Assembly: GCA_949152475.1 (NCBI GenBank)
Contig: OX424561.1
Location: 42,994,802-43,058,801 of the forward strand
Origin: Terebella lapidaria
Lineage: Eukaryota > Annelida > Polychaeta > Terebellida > Terebellidae
Direction: 5' to 3'
Length of the DNA stretch: 64,000 nucleotides
The position numbers and the translations under genes are program-made. The notes under the pieces were generated by a model. The model worked only from the letters and a program-made list of their open reading frames with translations, was not told the DNA's origin and did not search any database. Shown here piece by piece: positions 24,701 through 39,700 of this stretch; position 1 is the stretch's first letter; every line of letters begins with the position of its first letter.

Positions 24701-27700
24701 AGTTTGGCCCAAAATGGCCCACTTCGAGCGATTCAAGCGCAACGAAACTTATACACATCACAGGAGTACATATGAGGAGTGTTGTGTATCAAAAAGAAAA
24801 AAAGTTACTGAACAGTTTTTGAGAAAATGGCCGCCAAAGTCCAAAATCAGGCATTTTTCGTCGAAAACGGCCGCCATTTTGAAAAAAATGCGGAAATCGA
24901 AAAACAAAAAAAAACCTTTCCTTGAAATATTTTTAGGTATTTTTGTGCAAAATTTCAGAAAGATTCGATAATATACTTTAAAGATAAAAATGTGAACGGA
25001 CGACGGACGGACGACGGACGACGGAAGCAACGCCATGCCAATAGGTTATCGGACCATAGGTCCGGTAACCTAAAAAAGTTACTGAACAGATTTTGAGAAA
25101 ACGACCGTCGACCTCCAAAATTGGCCATTTTTCGACGAAAACGGCCGCTCTGAACTTGAAACCAAGGTCAGAGGTCAAATTCAAGGTCACGTCAATATTC
25201 AGCATATATCATTTCCTATATGTCCACAATTGATTCCTAGTCTCTAATCTCAATATCAAGTGAGATATTAGGCTTTAATGTGTCCCATTATAAAGCATAG
25301 GAGAATTTAACATGGGAAAGTCCCACTTGGGCCGAGTTTGGGCCCAAAATGGCCCACTTCGAGCGATTCAAGCGCAACGAAATTTATACATGTCACAGGG
25401 GTACATATGAGGAGTGTTTTTCATCAATAAGAAAAAATTAGCCCAAGGGCTAAGAAAGGTTACCGGACAATATACATTTTAGATATTAGCCTTTTGTCCA
25501 GTGACCTTGAAAATAAAGTCACTGATAAATTCAAGGTCATGAAATTTTCAACAAATATATCACTTCTAGTATGTCCACAATAAATTCCTAAGCTGTAAAG
25601 TCGATAATAAGTGAGACATTAGCCATTCTGTGATGTGACCTTGAAAATGAGGTCAAAGTTCAAGTTCAAGGTTATGAAAATATTCAGTATATATCATTCA
25701 TCTATATTCGCAATTGATTCCTATGCTGTAAATGTAAGTATCAATCTATTACCACCAATACAATCAGATTTTGATGATGCCAATAAGAAACGTAAAATAC
25801 TACATTTTGCAATAGAAACAAAACAAAGCCCGACCAAATAGTTTATCCAAAGACACACTGGCGTCTTCAGGGGCAGACAATGTGTTAAATGTAGTTGTTT
25901 CTACTGTACACCAGATGGAATTAGTATACAACTGCCCAACAACCTATGAAAATAATTTAGAAATCCGAATCTAACCCCATGGAATAGATACATGACAAGT
26001 ACAAAAGTACCCATTCACAAGCCCGAAGGCTACTGAGTTGATGGTATCCTCGGGAACAGATTTAACGTCCGCCAGTAGTGACACCGACTCAGTGGTACAA
26101 ATGTAAGTATCAATCTATTACCACCAATACAATCAAATTTTGATGATGCCAATAAGAAAGGTAAAATACAACATTTTGCAATAGAAACAAAGCCCGACCA
26201 AATAGTTTATCCAAAGACACACTGGCGTCATCAGGGGCAGATGTAAAGATGATAATAAGCCACATATTAGCCATTTTGTTCTCTGACCTTGAAAATGAGA
26301 TCAAAGGTCAAATTCTAGATCACCAAAATATTCAGCATACATCATTTCCTATATGTTCACTATGGACCCCTAAGCTGTAAATTTGATAATAAGCGAGATA
26401 TAAGCCATTTTGTATTCTGACCTTGAAAATAAAATGACTAACCTTGAAATTTAGGGCAAGGGTCAAATTCAAGGTCACTAGAATATTCAGCATATATCAT
26501 TTCCTATAAGTTCACCAATTGATTCCTAAGCTGCAAAGTCGCTAATAAGCAAGATATTGGCCATTTTGTCCTGTGACCTTGAAAATGAGGTCAAAGGTCA
26601 AATTCAAGGTCACGAGAATATTCAGCATATATCATTTCCTATATGTTCACAATTGATTCCTAAGCCATAAAGTCGATAATAAGCATGATAAGCGAGATAT
26701 TAGCAATTTTGTCCTGTGACCTTGGAAATGAGGTCAAAGGTCAAATTCAAGGTCACGAGAATATTCAGCATATATCATTTCCTATATGTTCACAATTGAC
26801 CCCTAAGTCGTAAAGTCGATAATAAGCGAGATATTAGCAATTTTGTGCTATGACCTTGAAAATAAGGTCAAAGGTCAAATTTGAGGTCATCAGAATATTC
26901 AGCGTATATCCTTTCCTGTATGTCCATATTTGATTCCTAAGCTGTAAAGTCGATAATAAGCGAGATATTAGCCATTTTGTCCCGTGACCTTGAAAATGAG
27001 GTCAAAGGTCAAATTCAAGGTCACGTGAATATTCAGCATATATCATTTCCTACATGTCCACAATTGATCACTAAGCTGTAAAATCGATAATAAGTGAGAT
27101 ATTAGCCATTTTGTCCCGTGACCTTGAAAATGAGGTCGAAGGTCAAATTCAAGGTCATGACAATAATCTGCATATATCATTTCCTATATGTTCATAATTG
27201 ATTCCTAAGCTGTAAAGTCGATAAGAAGTGAGATATTAGCCATTTTGTCCTGTGACCTTGAAAATGAGGTCAAAGGTCAAATTCAAGGTCATCAGAATAT
27301 TCGGTATATATCATTTCTTATATGTCCACAATTGATTTCTAAGCTGTAAAGTCGATAATAAGCGAGATATTAGCCATTTTGTTCTTTGACCTTGAAACTG
27401 AGGTCAGAGGTCAAACTCAAGGTCACGAGAATATTCAGCATATATCATTTCCTATATGTCCACAATTGATTCCTAGTCTCTAATCTCAATATTAAGTGAG
27501 ATATAAGCCATAATGTGTCCCATTATAAAGCATAGGGAAATTTAACATGGGAAAGTCCCATTTGGGCCAAGTTTGGCCCAAAATGGCCCACTTCGAGCGA
27601 TTCAAGCGCAACGAAACTTATACACATCACAGGAGTACATATGAGGAGTGTTGTGTATCAAAAAGAAAAAAAGTTACTGAACAGTTTTTGAGAAAATGGC

Positions 27701-30700
27701 CGCCAAAGTCCAAAATCAGGCATTTTTCGTCGAAAACGGCCGCCATTTTGAAAAAAATGCGGAAATCGAAAAACAAAAAAAAACCTTTCCTTGAAATATT
27801 TTTAGGTATTTTTGTGCAAAATTTCAGAAAGATTCGATAATATACTTTAAAGATAAAATTAGGCCGAGGGCCAAAGATAGGTTACCGGACAATGTTTAAT
27901 ATTTTAGATGTTAGCGTGGTCACTGGTTAAATTCAAGGTCAAGAGAATATTCAGCATATATAATATTAAGCATATATCATGTCCACAGTTGACTGCAAAG
28001 CTGTAAATTCAATAATCAGAGAGATATTAGCAATTTTGTGCTGTGGCCTTGAAAATGAAAGCAAAGGTCAAATTCAAGGTTATCAAAATATTCAGTGTAC
28101 ATTGTATATCATTTTATTCATGTCCACAATTGATTCCCAAGCCATACAGACAATAGAGGAGCAAAATATATGAGCCAGTTTGTCCTTGGAACTTGAGAAT
28201 GAGGTCAGAGGTCAAATTCAAGGTCACGCGAATATTCAGCACATATCATTTCCTATATGTCCACAATTGTTTCCTAAGCTGTAAAATAAGTGAGATATTA
28301 GCCATTTGTCCTGTGACCTTGAAAATGAGGTCAAAGATCAAATTCAAGGTCATGACAATAATCTGCATATATCATTTCCTATATCTTCATAATTGATTGC
28401 TAAGCTGTAAAGTCGATAACAAGCGAGATATTAGCCATTTTGTCCTGTGACCTTGAAAATGAGGTCGAAGGTCAAATTCAAGTTCATCAGAATATTCAGC
28501 ATATATCATTTCCTATATGTCCACAATTGATTCTTAAGCTGTAGAGTCGATAATAAGCGAGATAAAAGCCATTTTGTGCTCTGACCTTGAAACTGAGGTC
28601 AGAGGTCAAATTCAAGGTCACGAGAATATTCCGCATATATCATTTCCTGTATGTCTACAATTGATTCCTAAGCTGTAAAGTCGATAATAAGCGAGAAATT
28701 AGCCCAAGGGCTAAGAAAGGTTACCGGACAATATACATTTTAGATATTAGCCTTTTGTCCAGTGACCTTGAAAATAAAGTCACTGATAAATTCAAGGCCA
28801 TGAAATTTTCAACAAATATATCACTTCTAGTATGTCCACAATAAATTCCTAAGCTGTAAAGTCGATAATAAGTGAGACATTAGCCATTCTGTGATGTGAC
28901 CTTGAAAATGAGGTCAAAGTTCAAGTTCAAGGTTATGAAAATATTCAGTATATATCATTCCTCTATATTCGAAATTGATTCCTATGCTGTAAATGTAAGT
29001 ACCAATCTATTACCACCAATACAATCAGATTTTGATGATGCCAATAAGAAACGTAAAATACTACACTTTGCAATAGAAACAAACAAAGCCCGACCAAATA
29101 GTTTATCCAAAGACACACTGGCGTCTTCAGGGGCAGACAATGTGTTAAATGTAGTTGTTTCTACTGTACACCAGATGGAATTAGTATACAACTGCCCAAC
29201 AACCTATGAAAATAATTTAGAAATCCGAATCTAACCCCATGGAATAGATACATGACAAGTACAAAAGTACCCAATCACAAGCCCGAAGGCTACTGAGTTG
29301 ATGGTATCCTCGGGGACAGATTTAACGTCCGCCAGCAGTGACACCGACTCAGTGGTATAAATGTAAGTATCAATCTATTACCACCAATACAATCAAATTT
29401 TGATGATGCCAATAAGAAAGGTAAAATACAACATTTTGCAATAGAAACAAAGCCCGACCAAATAGTTTATCCAAAGACACACTGGCGTCATCAGGGGCAG
29501 ATGTAAATATGATAATAAGGGACATATTAGCCATTTTGTTCTCTGACCATGAAAATGAGATCAAAGGTCAAATTCTAGATCACCAAAATATTCAGCATAC
29601 ATCATTTCCTATATGTTCACTATGGACCCCTAAGCTGTAAATTTGATAATAAGCGAGATATAAGCCATTTTGTATTCTGACCTTGAAAATAAAATGACTA
29701 ACCTTGAAATTTAGGTCAAGGGTCAAATTCAAGGTCACTAGAATATTCAGCATATATCATTTCCTACATGTTCACAATTGATTCCTAAGCTGCAAAGTCG
29801 ATAATAAGCAAGATATTGGCCATTTTGGCCTGTGACCTTGAAAATGAGGTCAAAGGTCAAATTCAAGGTCACGAGAATATTCAGCATATATCATTTCCTA
29901 TATGTTCACAATTGATTCCTAAGCCGTAAAGTCGATAATAAGCGAGATATTAGCAATTTTGTCCTGTGACCTTGGAAATGAAGTCAAAGGTCAAATTCAA
30001 GGTCACGAGAATATTCAGCATATATCATTTCCTATATGTTCACAATTGATTCCTAAGCTGTAAAGTCGATAATAAGCGAGATATTAGCCATTTTGTCTTG
30101 TGACCTTCAAAATGAGGCCAAAGGTCAAATTCAAGGTCACGAGAATATTCAGCATATATCATTCCCTATATGTTCACAATGGATTCCTAAGCTGTAAAGT
30201 CGATAATAAGCGAGATATTAGCCATTTTGTCCTGTGACCTTGAAAATGAGGTCAAAGGTCAAATTCAAGGTCACGAGAATATTCAGCATATATCATTTCC
30301 TATATGTTCACAATTGATTTCTAAGCTGTAAAGTCGATAATAAGCGAGATATTAGCCATTTTGTCCTGTGACCTTGAAAATGAGGTCAAAGGTCAAATTC
30401 AAGGTCACGAGAATATTCAGCATATATCATTTCCTATATGTCCACAATTGATTCCTAGTCTCTAATCTCAATATTAAGTGAGATATTAGGCTTGATGTGT
30501 CCCATTATAAAGCATGGGAAAATTTAACATGGGAAAGTCACATCTGGGCCGAGTTTGGGCCCAAAATGGCCCACTTCGAGTGATTCAAGCGCAACGAAAT
30601 TTATACATGTCACAGAAGTACATATGAGGAGTGTTATGCATCAATAAGAAAAAAAGTTACTGAACAGATTTTGAGAAAACGACCATCAAAGTCCAAAATT

Positions 30701-33700
30701 AGCCATTTTCGACGAGAACGGCCGCTATGACCTTGAAACCAAGGTCAGAGGTCAAATTCAAAGTCGCGAGAATATTCAGCATATTTCATTTCCTATATGT
30801 CCACAATTGATTCTTAGTCTCTAATTTCAATTTTAAGTGAGATATTAGGCTTAATGTGTCCCATTATAAAGCATAGGAGAATTTAACATGGGAAAGTCCC
30901 ATTTGGGCCGAGTTTGGGCCCAAAATGGCCCACTTCGAGCGATTCAAGAGCAACGAAATTTATACATGTCAAAGGGGTACATAGGAGGAGTGTCATGCAT
31001 CAATAAGAAAAAAAGTTACTGAACAGATTTTGAGAAAACGACCGTCAAAGTCCAAAATTGGCCATTTTTCGACGAAAAAGGCCGCCATTTTGAAAAAAAT
31101 GCGAAAATCAAAAAACTAAAAAAAACCTTTCCTGGAAATATTTTTAGGTATTTTCGTGCAAAATTTCAGAAATATTCGACCATAAACTTTAAAGATAAAA
31201 TTAGCCCAAGGGCTAAGAAAGGTTACCGGACAATATACATTTTAGATATTAGCCTTTTGTCCAGTGACCTTGAAAATAAAGTCACTGATAAATTCAAGGT
31301 CATGAAATTGTCAACAAATATATCACTTCTAGTATGTCCACAATAAATTCCTAAGCTGTAAAGTCGATAATAAGTGAGACATTAGCCATTCTGTGATATG
31401 ACCTTGAAAATGAGGTCAAAGTTCAAGTTCAAGGTTATGAAAATATTCAGTATACAGGAGAACTCCAGCCTGCGGTCACTCCAGAAATGTGGTCAACCCA
31501 TGCATTGTGGTCAGATGCATTGGTCCCGAACGCCAGCATAGGCATTTACATGTTAAGGTTACGCCTATAATGTGGCCACTCCCCTTATCCACAATGCGGT
31601 CAGTGTATCTGGTCACAAAAGCCCATAAAATCACACAATACGGCCACCAAGCAGCCAACGTCCCCCCCCCCCCCCCCCAAACTCACTGATGCGGTCAATT
31701 GAACATTAGCCTCAAGCGGCCAGCCGTCTGCAAGTCTTCATTCACCGATGCGGTCAGCTGAACATTTACATTAGCCAAGAGCAGCAAGCCGACCGGCTGT
31801 CTGCGTGTCACTTCTTCACACCTTTCTTCTCTTGGCTTACCCAAACGTTGATAAACACACCTCGTACTCGCATCATGTTGATCATGATTTGGCTAAACGC
31901 CGCCAAACAACAATCACATCTTTCTTCAAAAAGTGACATTCAGTTGTTCTAAATATTCTGTTAGTAAACTGTATTGACATTTTAGTATTTGTGTTTCAAA
32001 TATTACATTTATGATATAACTTGGTTCAATAAAATGCTATTCACATATAAACTACATGTACATGTTTTATTTAACTCATACACATGTACAAATTGTATAA
32101 TATATGTTGATTTTCGCTTGAGTTAACATCAGATAAACAATATGGCCGGTGCAAAATATGGCTTGAGTCCTATAATGTGGCCACTCCTATAATGTGGCCA
32201 AAATCACTGGTACGATGGGTGACCACATTACTGGAGTTCTACTGTATATCATTCCTCTATATTCGCAATTGATTCCTATGCTGTAAATGTAAGTATCAAT
32301 CTATTACCACCAATACAATCAGATTTTGATGATGCCAATAAGAAACGTAAAATACTACATTTTGCAATAGAAACAAACAAAGCCCGACCAAATAGTTTAT
32401 CCAAAGACACACTGACGTCTTCAGGGGCAGACAATGTGTTAAATGTAGTTGTTTCTACTGTACACCAGATGGAATTAGTATACAACTGCCCAACAACCTA
32501 TGAAAATAATTTAGAAATCCGAATCTAACCCCATGGAATAGATACATGACAAGTACAAAAGTACCCAATCACAAGCCCGAAGGCTACTGAGTTGATGGTA
32601 TCCTCGGGGACAGATTTAACGTCCGCCAGTAGTGACACCGACTCAGTGGTACAAATGTAAGTATCAATCTATTACCACCAATACAATCAAATTTTGATGA
32701 TGCCAATAAGAAAGGTAAAATACAACATTTTGCAATAGAAACAAAGCCCGACCAAATAGTTTATCCAAAGACACACTGGCGTCATCAGGGGCAGATGTAA
32801 AGATGATAATAAGCGACATATTAGCCATTTTGTTCTCTGACCTGGAAAATGAGATCAAAGGTCAAATTCTAGAACACCAAAATATTCAGCATACATCATT
32901 TCCTATATGTTCACTATGGACCTCTAAGCTGTAAATTTGATAATAAGCGAGATATAAGCCATTTTGTATTCTGACCTTGAAAATAAAATGACTAACCTCG
33001 AAATTTAGGGCAAGGGTCAAATTCAAGGTCACTAGAATATTCAGCATATATCATTTCCTATATGTTCACAATTGATTCCTAAGCTGCAAAGTCGCTAATA
33101 AGCAAGATATTGGCCATTTTGTCCTGTGACCTTGAAAATGAGGTCAAAGGTCAAATTCAAGGTCACGAGAATATTCAGCATATATCATTTCCTATATGTT
33201 CACAATTGATTCCTAAGCCATAAAGTCGATAATAAGCGAGATATTAGCAATTTTGTCCTGTGACCTTGGAAATGAGGTCAAAGGTCAAATTCAAGGTCAC
33301 GAGAATATTCAGCATATATCATTTCCTATATGTTCACAATTGACTCCTAAGCCGTAAAGTCGATAATAAGCGAGATATTAGCAATTTTGTGCTATGACCT
33401 TGAAAATAAGGTCAAAGGTCAAATTTGAGGTCATCAGAATATTCAGCGTATATCCTTGCCTGTATGTCCATATTTGATTCCTAAGCTGTAAAGTCGATAA
33501 TAAGAGAGATATTAGCCATTTTGTCCCGTGACCTTGAAAATGAGGTCAAAGGTCAAATTCAAGGTCACGTGAATATTCAGCATATATCATTTCCTACATG
33601 TCAACAATTGATCACTAAGCTGTAAAATCAATAATAAGTGAGATATTAGCCATTTTGTCCCGTGACCTTGAAAATGAGGTCGAAGGTCAAATTCAAGGTC

Positions 33701-36700
33701 ATGACAATAATCTGCATATATCATTTCCTATATGTTCATAATTGATTCCTAAGCTGTAAAGTCGATAAGAAGTGAGATATTAGCCATTTTGTCCTGTGAC
33801 CTTGAAAATGAGGTCAAAGGTCAAATTCAAGGTCATCAGAATATTCGGTATATATCATTTCTTATATGTCCACAATTGATTTCTAAGCTGTAAAGTCGAT
33901 AATAAGCGAGATATTAGCCATTTTGTTCTTTGACCTTGAAACTGAGGTCAGAGGTCAAACTCAAGGTCACGAGAATATTCAGCATATATCATTTCCTATA
34001 TGTCCACAATTGATTCCTAGTCTCTAATCTCAATATTAAGTGAGATATAAGGCATAATGTGTCCCATTATAAAGCATAGGAAAATTTAACATGGGAAAGT
34101 CCCATTTGGGCCAAGTTTGGCCCAAAATGGCCCACTTCGAGCGATTCAAGCGCAACGAAACTTATACACATCACAGGAGTACATATGAGGAGTGTTGTGT
34201 ATCAAAAAGAAAAAAAGTTACTGAACAGTTTTTGAGAAAATGGCCGCCAAAGTCCAAAATCAGACATTTTTCGTCGAAAACGGCCGCCATTTTGAAACAA
34301 ATGCGAAAATCGAAAAACAAAAAAAAACCTTTCCTTGAAATATTTTTAGGTATTTTTGTGCAAAATTTCAGAAAGATTCGATCATATACTTTAAAGATAA
34401 AATTAGCCCAAAGGCTAAGATAGGTTACCGGACAATTTTGGTTTGGCCATGGCAGCATTGGCAGGTAACAGACCTTGAGATTTACCAATCAAGGTTCGCA
34501 GTGTAGACATATGACCTTGGGATTTACCAATCAAGGTCATCCGTATGAACTTCGATGTAACCATTACATGTATGTGTGCGGCATTTGATATTCTATATGT
34601 TGGGTGGAATCGTTTAGGCCGCTCAGGTCAATTTACACATTCCAAGTCAGACATTTGGCACTCAAGGTCATCTGACGTCAAGTTCAAGGTCATCATTAGT
34701 TGTGCCATATATGTCTTCCTATATGTTCATAATGCAAACATGAGCTCTATCGGCAAGCATTTCATCTACAAAGGCAAATCTGGGCATTTTTTGACCCCAA
34801 AATGGCTGTTTTGACCTTTCAAGGTCATCCAAGGTCAAATTCAAGGTCACCACACAAGTCGCCATATATGACTTCCCATTTGAAAGTGCCAATTTCTAAG
34901 CTCTATCTTCAAGCGTTCTATGAGTACAGTCCTGACAGCTCCCATTATGAAGGAAAAAAGTGCCGAAAATTTTCCAAGTCCAAAATTTTTTTCAAAGGGT
35001 GAAAATTTTTTTTTGCCTAGAAATGGCCCAAAATGGATAGTAATGTTATTTGGGGCGAAAAAAAAAATTTTCGCCGACTAGTCAAAAATTCAAAATGGCC
35101 GCCACACTGAGATCGGCGATTCAAGGGCAACAAAACTTATACACGTCACAGAGGTATATAAGAGGAATCTTTTTAAGCAAAAATCTCAAAACTGATCAGA
35201 CACTTTTTGAGAAAATACAGACCAGGTGCAAATTTGAGCGTTTTTCGACCCCAAAATGGCTGTTTTGACCTTTCAAGGTCATCCAAGGTCAAATTCAAGG
35301 TCACCACACAAGTCGCCATATATGACTTCCCATTTGAAAGTGCCAATTTCTAAGCTCTATCTTCAAGCGTTCTATGAGTACAGTCCGGACAGCTCCCATT
35401 ATGAAGGGAAAAAGTACCGAAAATTTTCTAAGTCCAAAATTTTTTTCAAAGGGTGAAAATTTTTTTTTGCCCTAGAAATGGCCCAAAATGGATAGTAATG
35501 CGATTTGGGGCGAAAAAAAATTTTTTCGCCGACCCGCCAAAAATTCAAAATGGCCGCCACACGGAAACCGGCAGATTTAGGGCAACCAAACTTTTACATA
35601 TCACAGAGGTATATGAGGGGAATCTTTTGAAACCAAAAACTCAAAACTGATCAGACAGTTTTTGAGAAAATGGCCGTCAAAGTCCAAAATTTAGCGTTTT
35701 TCGACAAAAACGGCCGCCATTTTGAAAAATTAGCCCAAGGGCTAAGAAAGGTTACCGGACAATATACATTTTAGATATTAGCCTTTTGTCCAGTGACCTT
35801 GAAAATAAAGTCACTGATAAATTCAAGGTCATGAAATTTTCAACAAATATATCACTTCTAGTATGTCCACAATAAATTCCTAAGCTGTAAAGTCGATAAT
35901 AAGTGAGACATTAGCCATTCTGTGATGTGACCTTAAAAATGAGGTCAAAGTTCAAGTTCAAGGTTATGAAAATATTCAGTATATATCATTCATCTATATT
36001 CGCAATTGATTCCTATGCTGTAAATGTAAGTATCAATCTATTACCACCGATACAATCAGATTTTGATGATGCCAATAAGAAACGTAAAATACTACATTTT
36101 GCAATAGAAACAAAACAAAGCCCGACCAAATAGTTTATCCAAAGACACACTGGCGTCTTCAGGGGCAGACAATGTGTTAAATGTAGTTGTTTCTACTGTA
36201 CACCAGATGGAATTAGTATACAACTGCCCAACAACCTATGAAAATAATTTAGAAATCCGAATCTAACCCCATGGAATAGATACATGACAAGTACAAAAGT
36301 ACCCAATCACAAGCCCGAAGGCTACTGAGTTGATGGTATCCTCGGGAACAGATTTAACGTCCGCCAGTAGTGACACCGACTCAGTGGTACAAATGTAAGT
36401 ATCAATCTATTACAACCAATACAATCAAATTTTGATGATGCCAATAAGAAAGGTAAAATACAACATTTTGCAATAGAAACAAAGCCCGACCAAATAGTTT
36501 ATCCAAAGACACACTGGCGTCATCAGGGGCAGATGTAAAGATGATAATAAGCGACATATTAGCCATTTTGTTCTCTGACCTTGAAAATGAGATCAAATGT
36601 CAAATTCTAGATCACCAAAATAATCAGCATACATCATTTCCTATATGTTCACTATGGACCCCTAAGCTGTAAATTTGATAATAAGCGAGATATAAGCCAT

Positions 36701-39700
36701 TTTGTATTCTGACCTTGAAAATAAAATGACTAACCTTGAAATTTAGGGCAAGGGTCAAATTCAAGGTCACTAGAATATTCAGCATATATCATTTCCTATA
36801 AGTTCACCAATTGATTCCTAAGCTGCAAAGTCGCTAATAAGCAAGATATTGGCCATTTTGTCCTGTGACCTTGAAAATGAGGTCAAAGGTCAAATTCAAG
36901 GTCACGAGAATATTCAGCATATATCATTTCCTATATGTTCACAATTGATTCCTAAGCCATAAAGTCGATAATAAGCATGATAAGGGAGATATTAGCAATC
37001 TTGTCCTGTGACCTTGGAAATGAGGTCAAAGGTCAAATTCAAGGTCACGAGAATATTCAGCATATATCATTTCCTATATGTTCACAATTGACCCCTAAGC
37101 CGTAAAGTCGATAATAAGTGAGATATTAGCAATTTTGTGCTATGACCTTGAAAATAAGGTCAAAGGTCAAATTTGAGGTCATCAGAATATTCAGCGTATA
37201 TCCTTTCCTGTATGTCCATATTTGATTCCTAAGCCGTAAAGTCGATAATAAGCGAGATATTAGCCATTTTGTCCGGTGACCTTGAAAATGAGGTCAAAGG
37301 TCAAATTCAAGGTCACGTGAATATTCAGCATATATCATTTCCTACATGTCCACAATTGATCACTAAGCTGTAAAATCGATAATAAGTGAGATATTAGCCA
37401 TTTTGTCCGTTGACCTTGAAAATGAGGTCGAAGGTCAAATTCAAGGTCATGACAATAATCTGCATATATCATTTCCTATATGTTCATAATTGATTCCTAA
37501 GCTGTAAAGTCGATAAGAAGTGAGATATTAGCCATTTTGTCCTGTGACCTTGAAAATAAGGTCAAAGGTCAAATTCAAGGTCATCAGAATATTCGGTATA
37601 TATCATTTCTTATATGTCCACAATTGATTTCTAAGCTGTAAAGTCGATAATAAGCGAGATATTAGCCATTTTGTTCTTTGACCTTGAAACTGAGGTCAGA
37701 GGTCAAACTCAAGGTCACGAGAATATTCAGCATATATCATTTCCTATATGTCCACAATTGATTCCTAGTCTCTAATCTCAATATTAAGTGAGATATAAGG
37801 CATAATGTGTCCCATTATAAAGCATAGGAAAATTTAACATGGGAAAGTCCCATTTGGGCCAAGTTTGGCCCAAAATGGCCCACTTCGAGCGATTCAAGCG
37901 CAACGAAACTTATACACATCACAGGAGTACATATGAGGAGTGTTGTGTATCAAAAAGAAAAAAAGTTACTGAACAGTTTTTGAGAAAATGGCCGCCAAAG
38001 TCCAAAATCAGGCATTTTTCGTCGAAAACGGCCGCCATTTTGAAAAAAATGCGAAAATCGAAAAACAAAAAAAAACCTTTCCTTGAAATATTTTTAGGTA
38101 TTTTTGTGCAAAATTTCAGAAAGATTCGATCATATACTTTAAAGATAAAAATGTGAACGGACGACGGACGGACGACGGACGACGGACGACGGACGCAACG
38201 CCATGCCAATAGGTTATCGGACCATAGGTCCGGTAACCTAAAAAAATGCGAAAATCAAAAAACAAAAAAATACCTCCTTCTCAAAATATTTTTAGGCATT
38301 TTTGTGCAAAATTTCAGAAAGATTCGATCGTTAACTTTAAAGATAAAAATGTTAACGCCGGACGGACGGACGGACGGACGGACGACGGACGCAACGCCAT
38401 GCCAATAGGTTATCGGACCAAAGGTCCGGTAACCTAAAAATGTGAACGGACGACGGACGGACGACGGACGACGGACGACGGACGCAACGCCATGCCAATA
38501 GGTTATCGGACCATAGGTCCGGTAACCTAAAAATGTGAACGGACGACGGACGGACGGACGGACGGACGGACGGACGGACGACGGACGCAACGCCACGGCA
38601 ATAGGTTATCGGACCAAAGGTCCGGTAACCTAAAAATGTGAACGGACGACGGACGGACGACGGACGACGGAAGCAACGCCATGCCAATAGGTTATCGGAC
38701 CATAGGTCCGGTAACCTAAAAAAGTTACTGAACAGATTTTGAGAAAACGACCGTCGACCTCCAAAATTGGCCATTTTTCGACGAAAACGGCCGCTCTGAA
38801 CTTGAAACCAAGGTCAGAGGTCAAATTCAAGGTCACGTCAATATTCAGCATATATCATTTCCTATATGTCCACAATTGATTCCTAGTCTCTAATCTCAAT
38901 ATCAAGTGAGATATTAGGCTTTAATGTGTCCCATTATAAAGCATAGGAGAATTTAACATGGGAAAGTCCCACTTGGGCCGAGTTTGGGCCCAAAATGGCC
39001 CACTTCGAGCGATTCAAGCGCAACGAAATTTATACATGTCACAGGGGTACATATGAGGAGTGTTATGCATCAATAAAAAAAATTAGGCCAAGGGCCAAAG
39101 ATAGGTTACCGGACAATGTTTAATATTTTAGGTATTAGCCAGGTCACTGGTTGAATTCAAGGTCAAGAGAATATTCAGCATATATAACATTAAGCATATA
39201 TCATGTCCACAGTTGATTGCTAAGCTGTAAGTTCAATAATCAGAGAGAGATTAGCAATTTTATGCTGTAGCCTTGAAAATGAAGAGGCAAAGGTCAAATT
39301 CAAGGTCATCAAAATATTCAGTGTATATCATTTTCTATATCATGTATATCATGTCCACAATTGATTCCCAAGCCATACAGTCAATAGAGGAACAAGATAT
39401 GAGCCAGTTTGTCCTTGGACCTTAGAAATGAGGTCAGAGGTCAAATTCAAGGTCACGAGAATATTCAGCATATATCATTTCCTATATGTCCACAATTGAT
39501 TCCTAAGCTGTAAAATCGATAATAAGTGAGATATTAGCCATTTTGTCCTGTGACCTTGAAAATGAGGTCAAAGGTCAAATTCAAGGTCATGACAATAATC
39601 TGCATATATCATTTCCTATATGTTCATAATTGATTGCTAAGCTGTAAAGTCGATAACAAGCGAGATATTAGCCATTTTGTCCTGTGACCTTGAAAATGAG

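Larger units (their letters stand above)
34403..38437 (+). mobile_element. Family A element A13 (454-bp core type), nested in A12
   Basis: Same subtype as A1 and A17 (CCATGGCAGCATTGGCAGG after the left end). It contains two 454-bp units, is interrupted at CCATTTTGAAAAA (35729), resumes AAATGCGAAAATC at 38242 and closes at 38437 with the ATGTTAACGCCGG variant shared with A17. Confidence 0.82.
31201..38530 (+). mobile_element. Family A element A12 with cassette, nested in A11
   Basis: The left part is 31201-34402. It carries the TA-flanked MITE at 31455 and a cassette. It is interrupted at AAAGATAAAA and closed at 38530. Confidence 0.78.
28699..38633 (+). mobile_element. Family A element A11 with cassette, nested
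   Basis: The left part is 28699-31200, including the cassette copy with the longest open frame. It is interrupted at AAAGATAAAA and closed by the hairpin at 38633, preceded by ATGTGAACGG. Confidence 0.75.
25438..38719 (+). mobile_element. Family A element A9, nested in A7
   Basis: A near-identical duplicate of A8 at an offset of exactly 2,869 bp. It is interrupted at AAAGATAAAA (27858) and closed at 38719 by the same GACGGAAGCAACG variant as A8, which supports this long-range pairing. Confidence 0.8.

Noticed and set aside
34802..35002. Recurrent 66-codon ORF in the 454-bp core, seen in many copies
   Set aside because: It recurs because the repeat recurs. Copies break at homopolymer A and T runs, start points vary, and the frame crosses the half-site block without preference for silent changes.
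38255..38774. Arg/Pro/Ser-rich minus-strand ORFs near element ends
   Set aside because: Translations of the GACG/GAC microsatellite and the terminal hairpin; not proteins.
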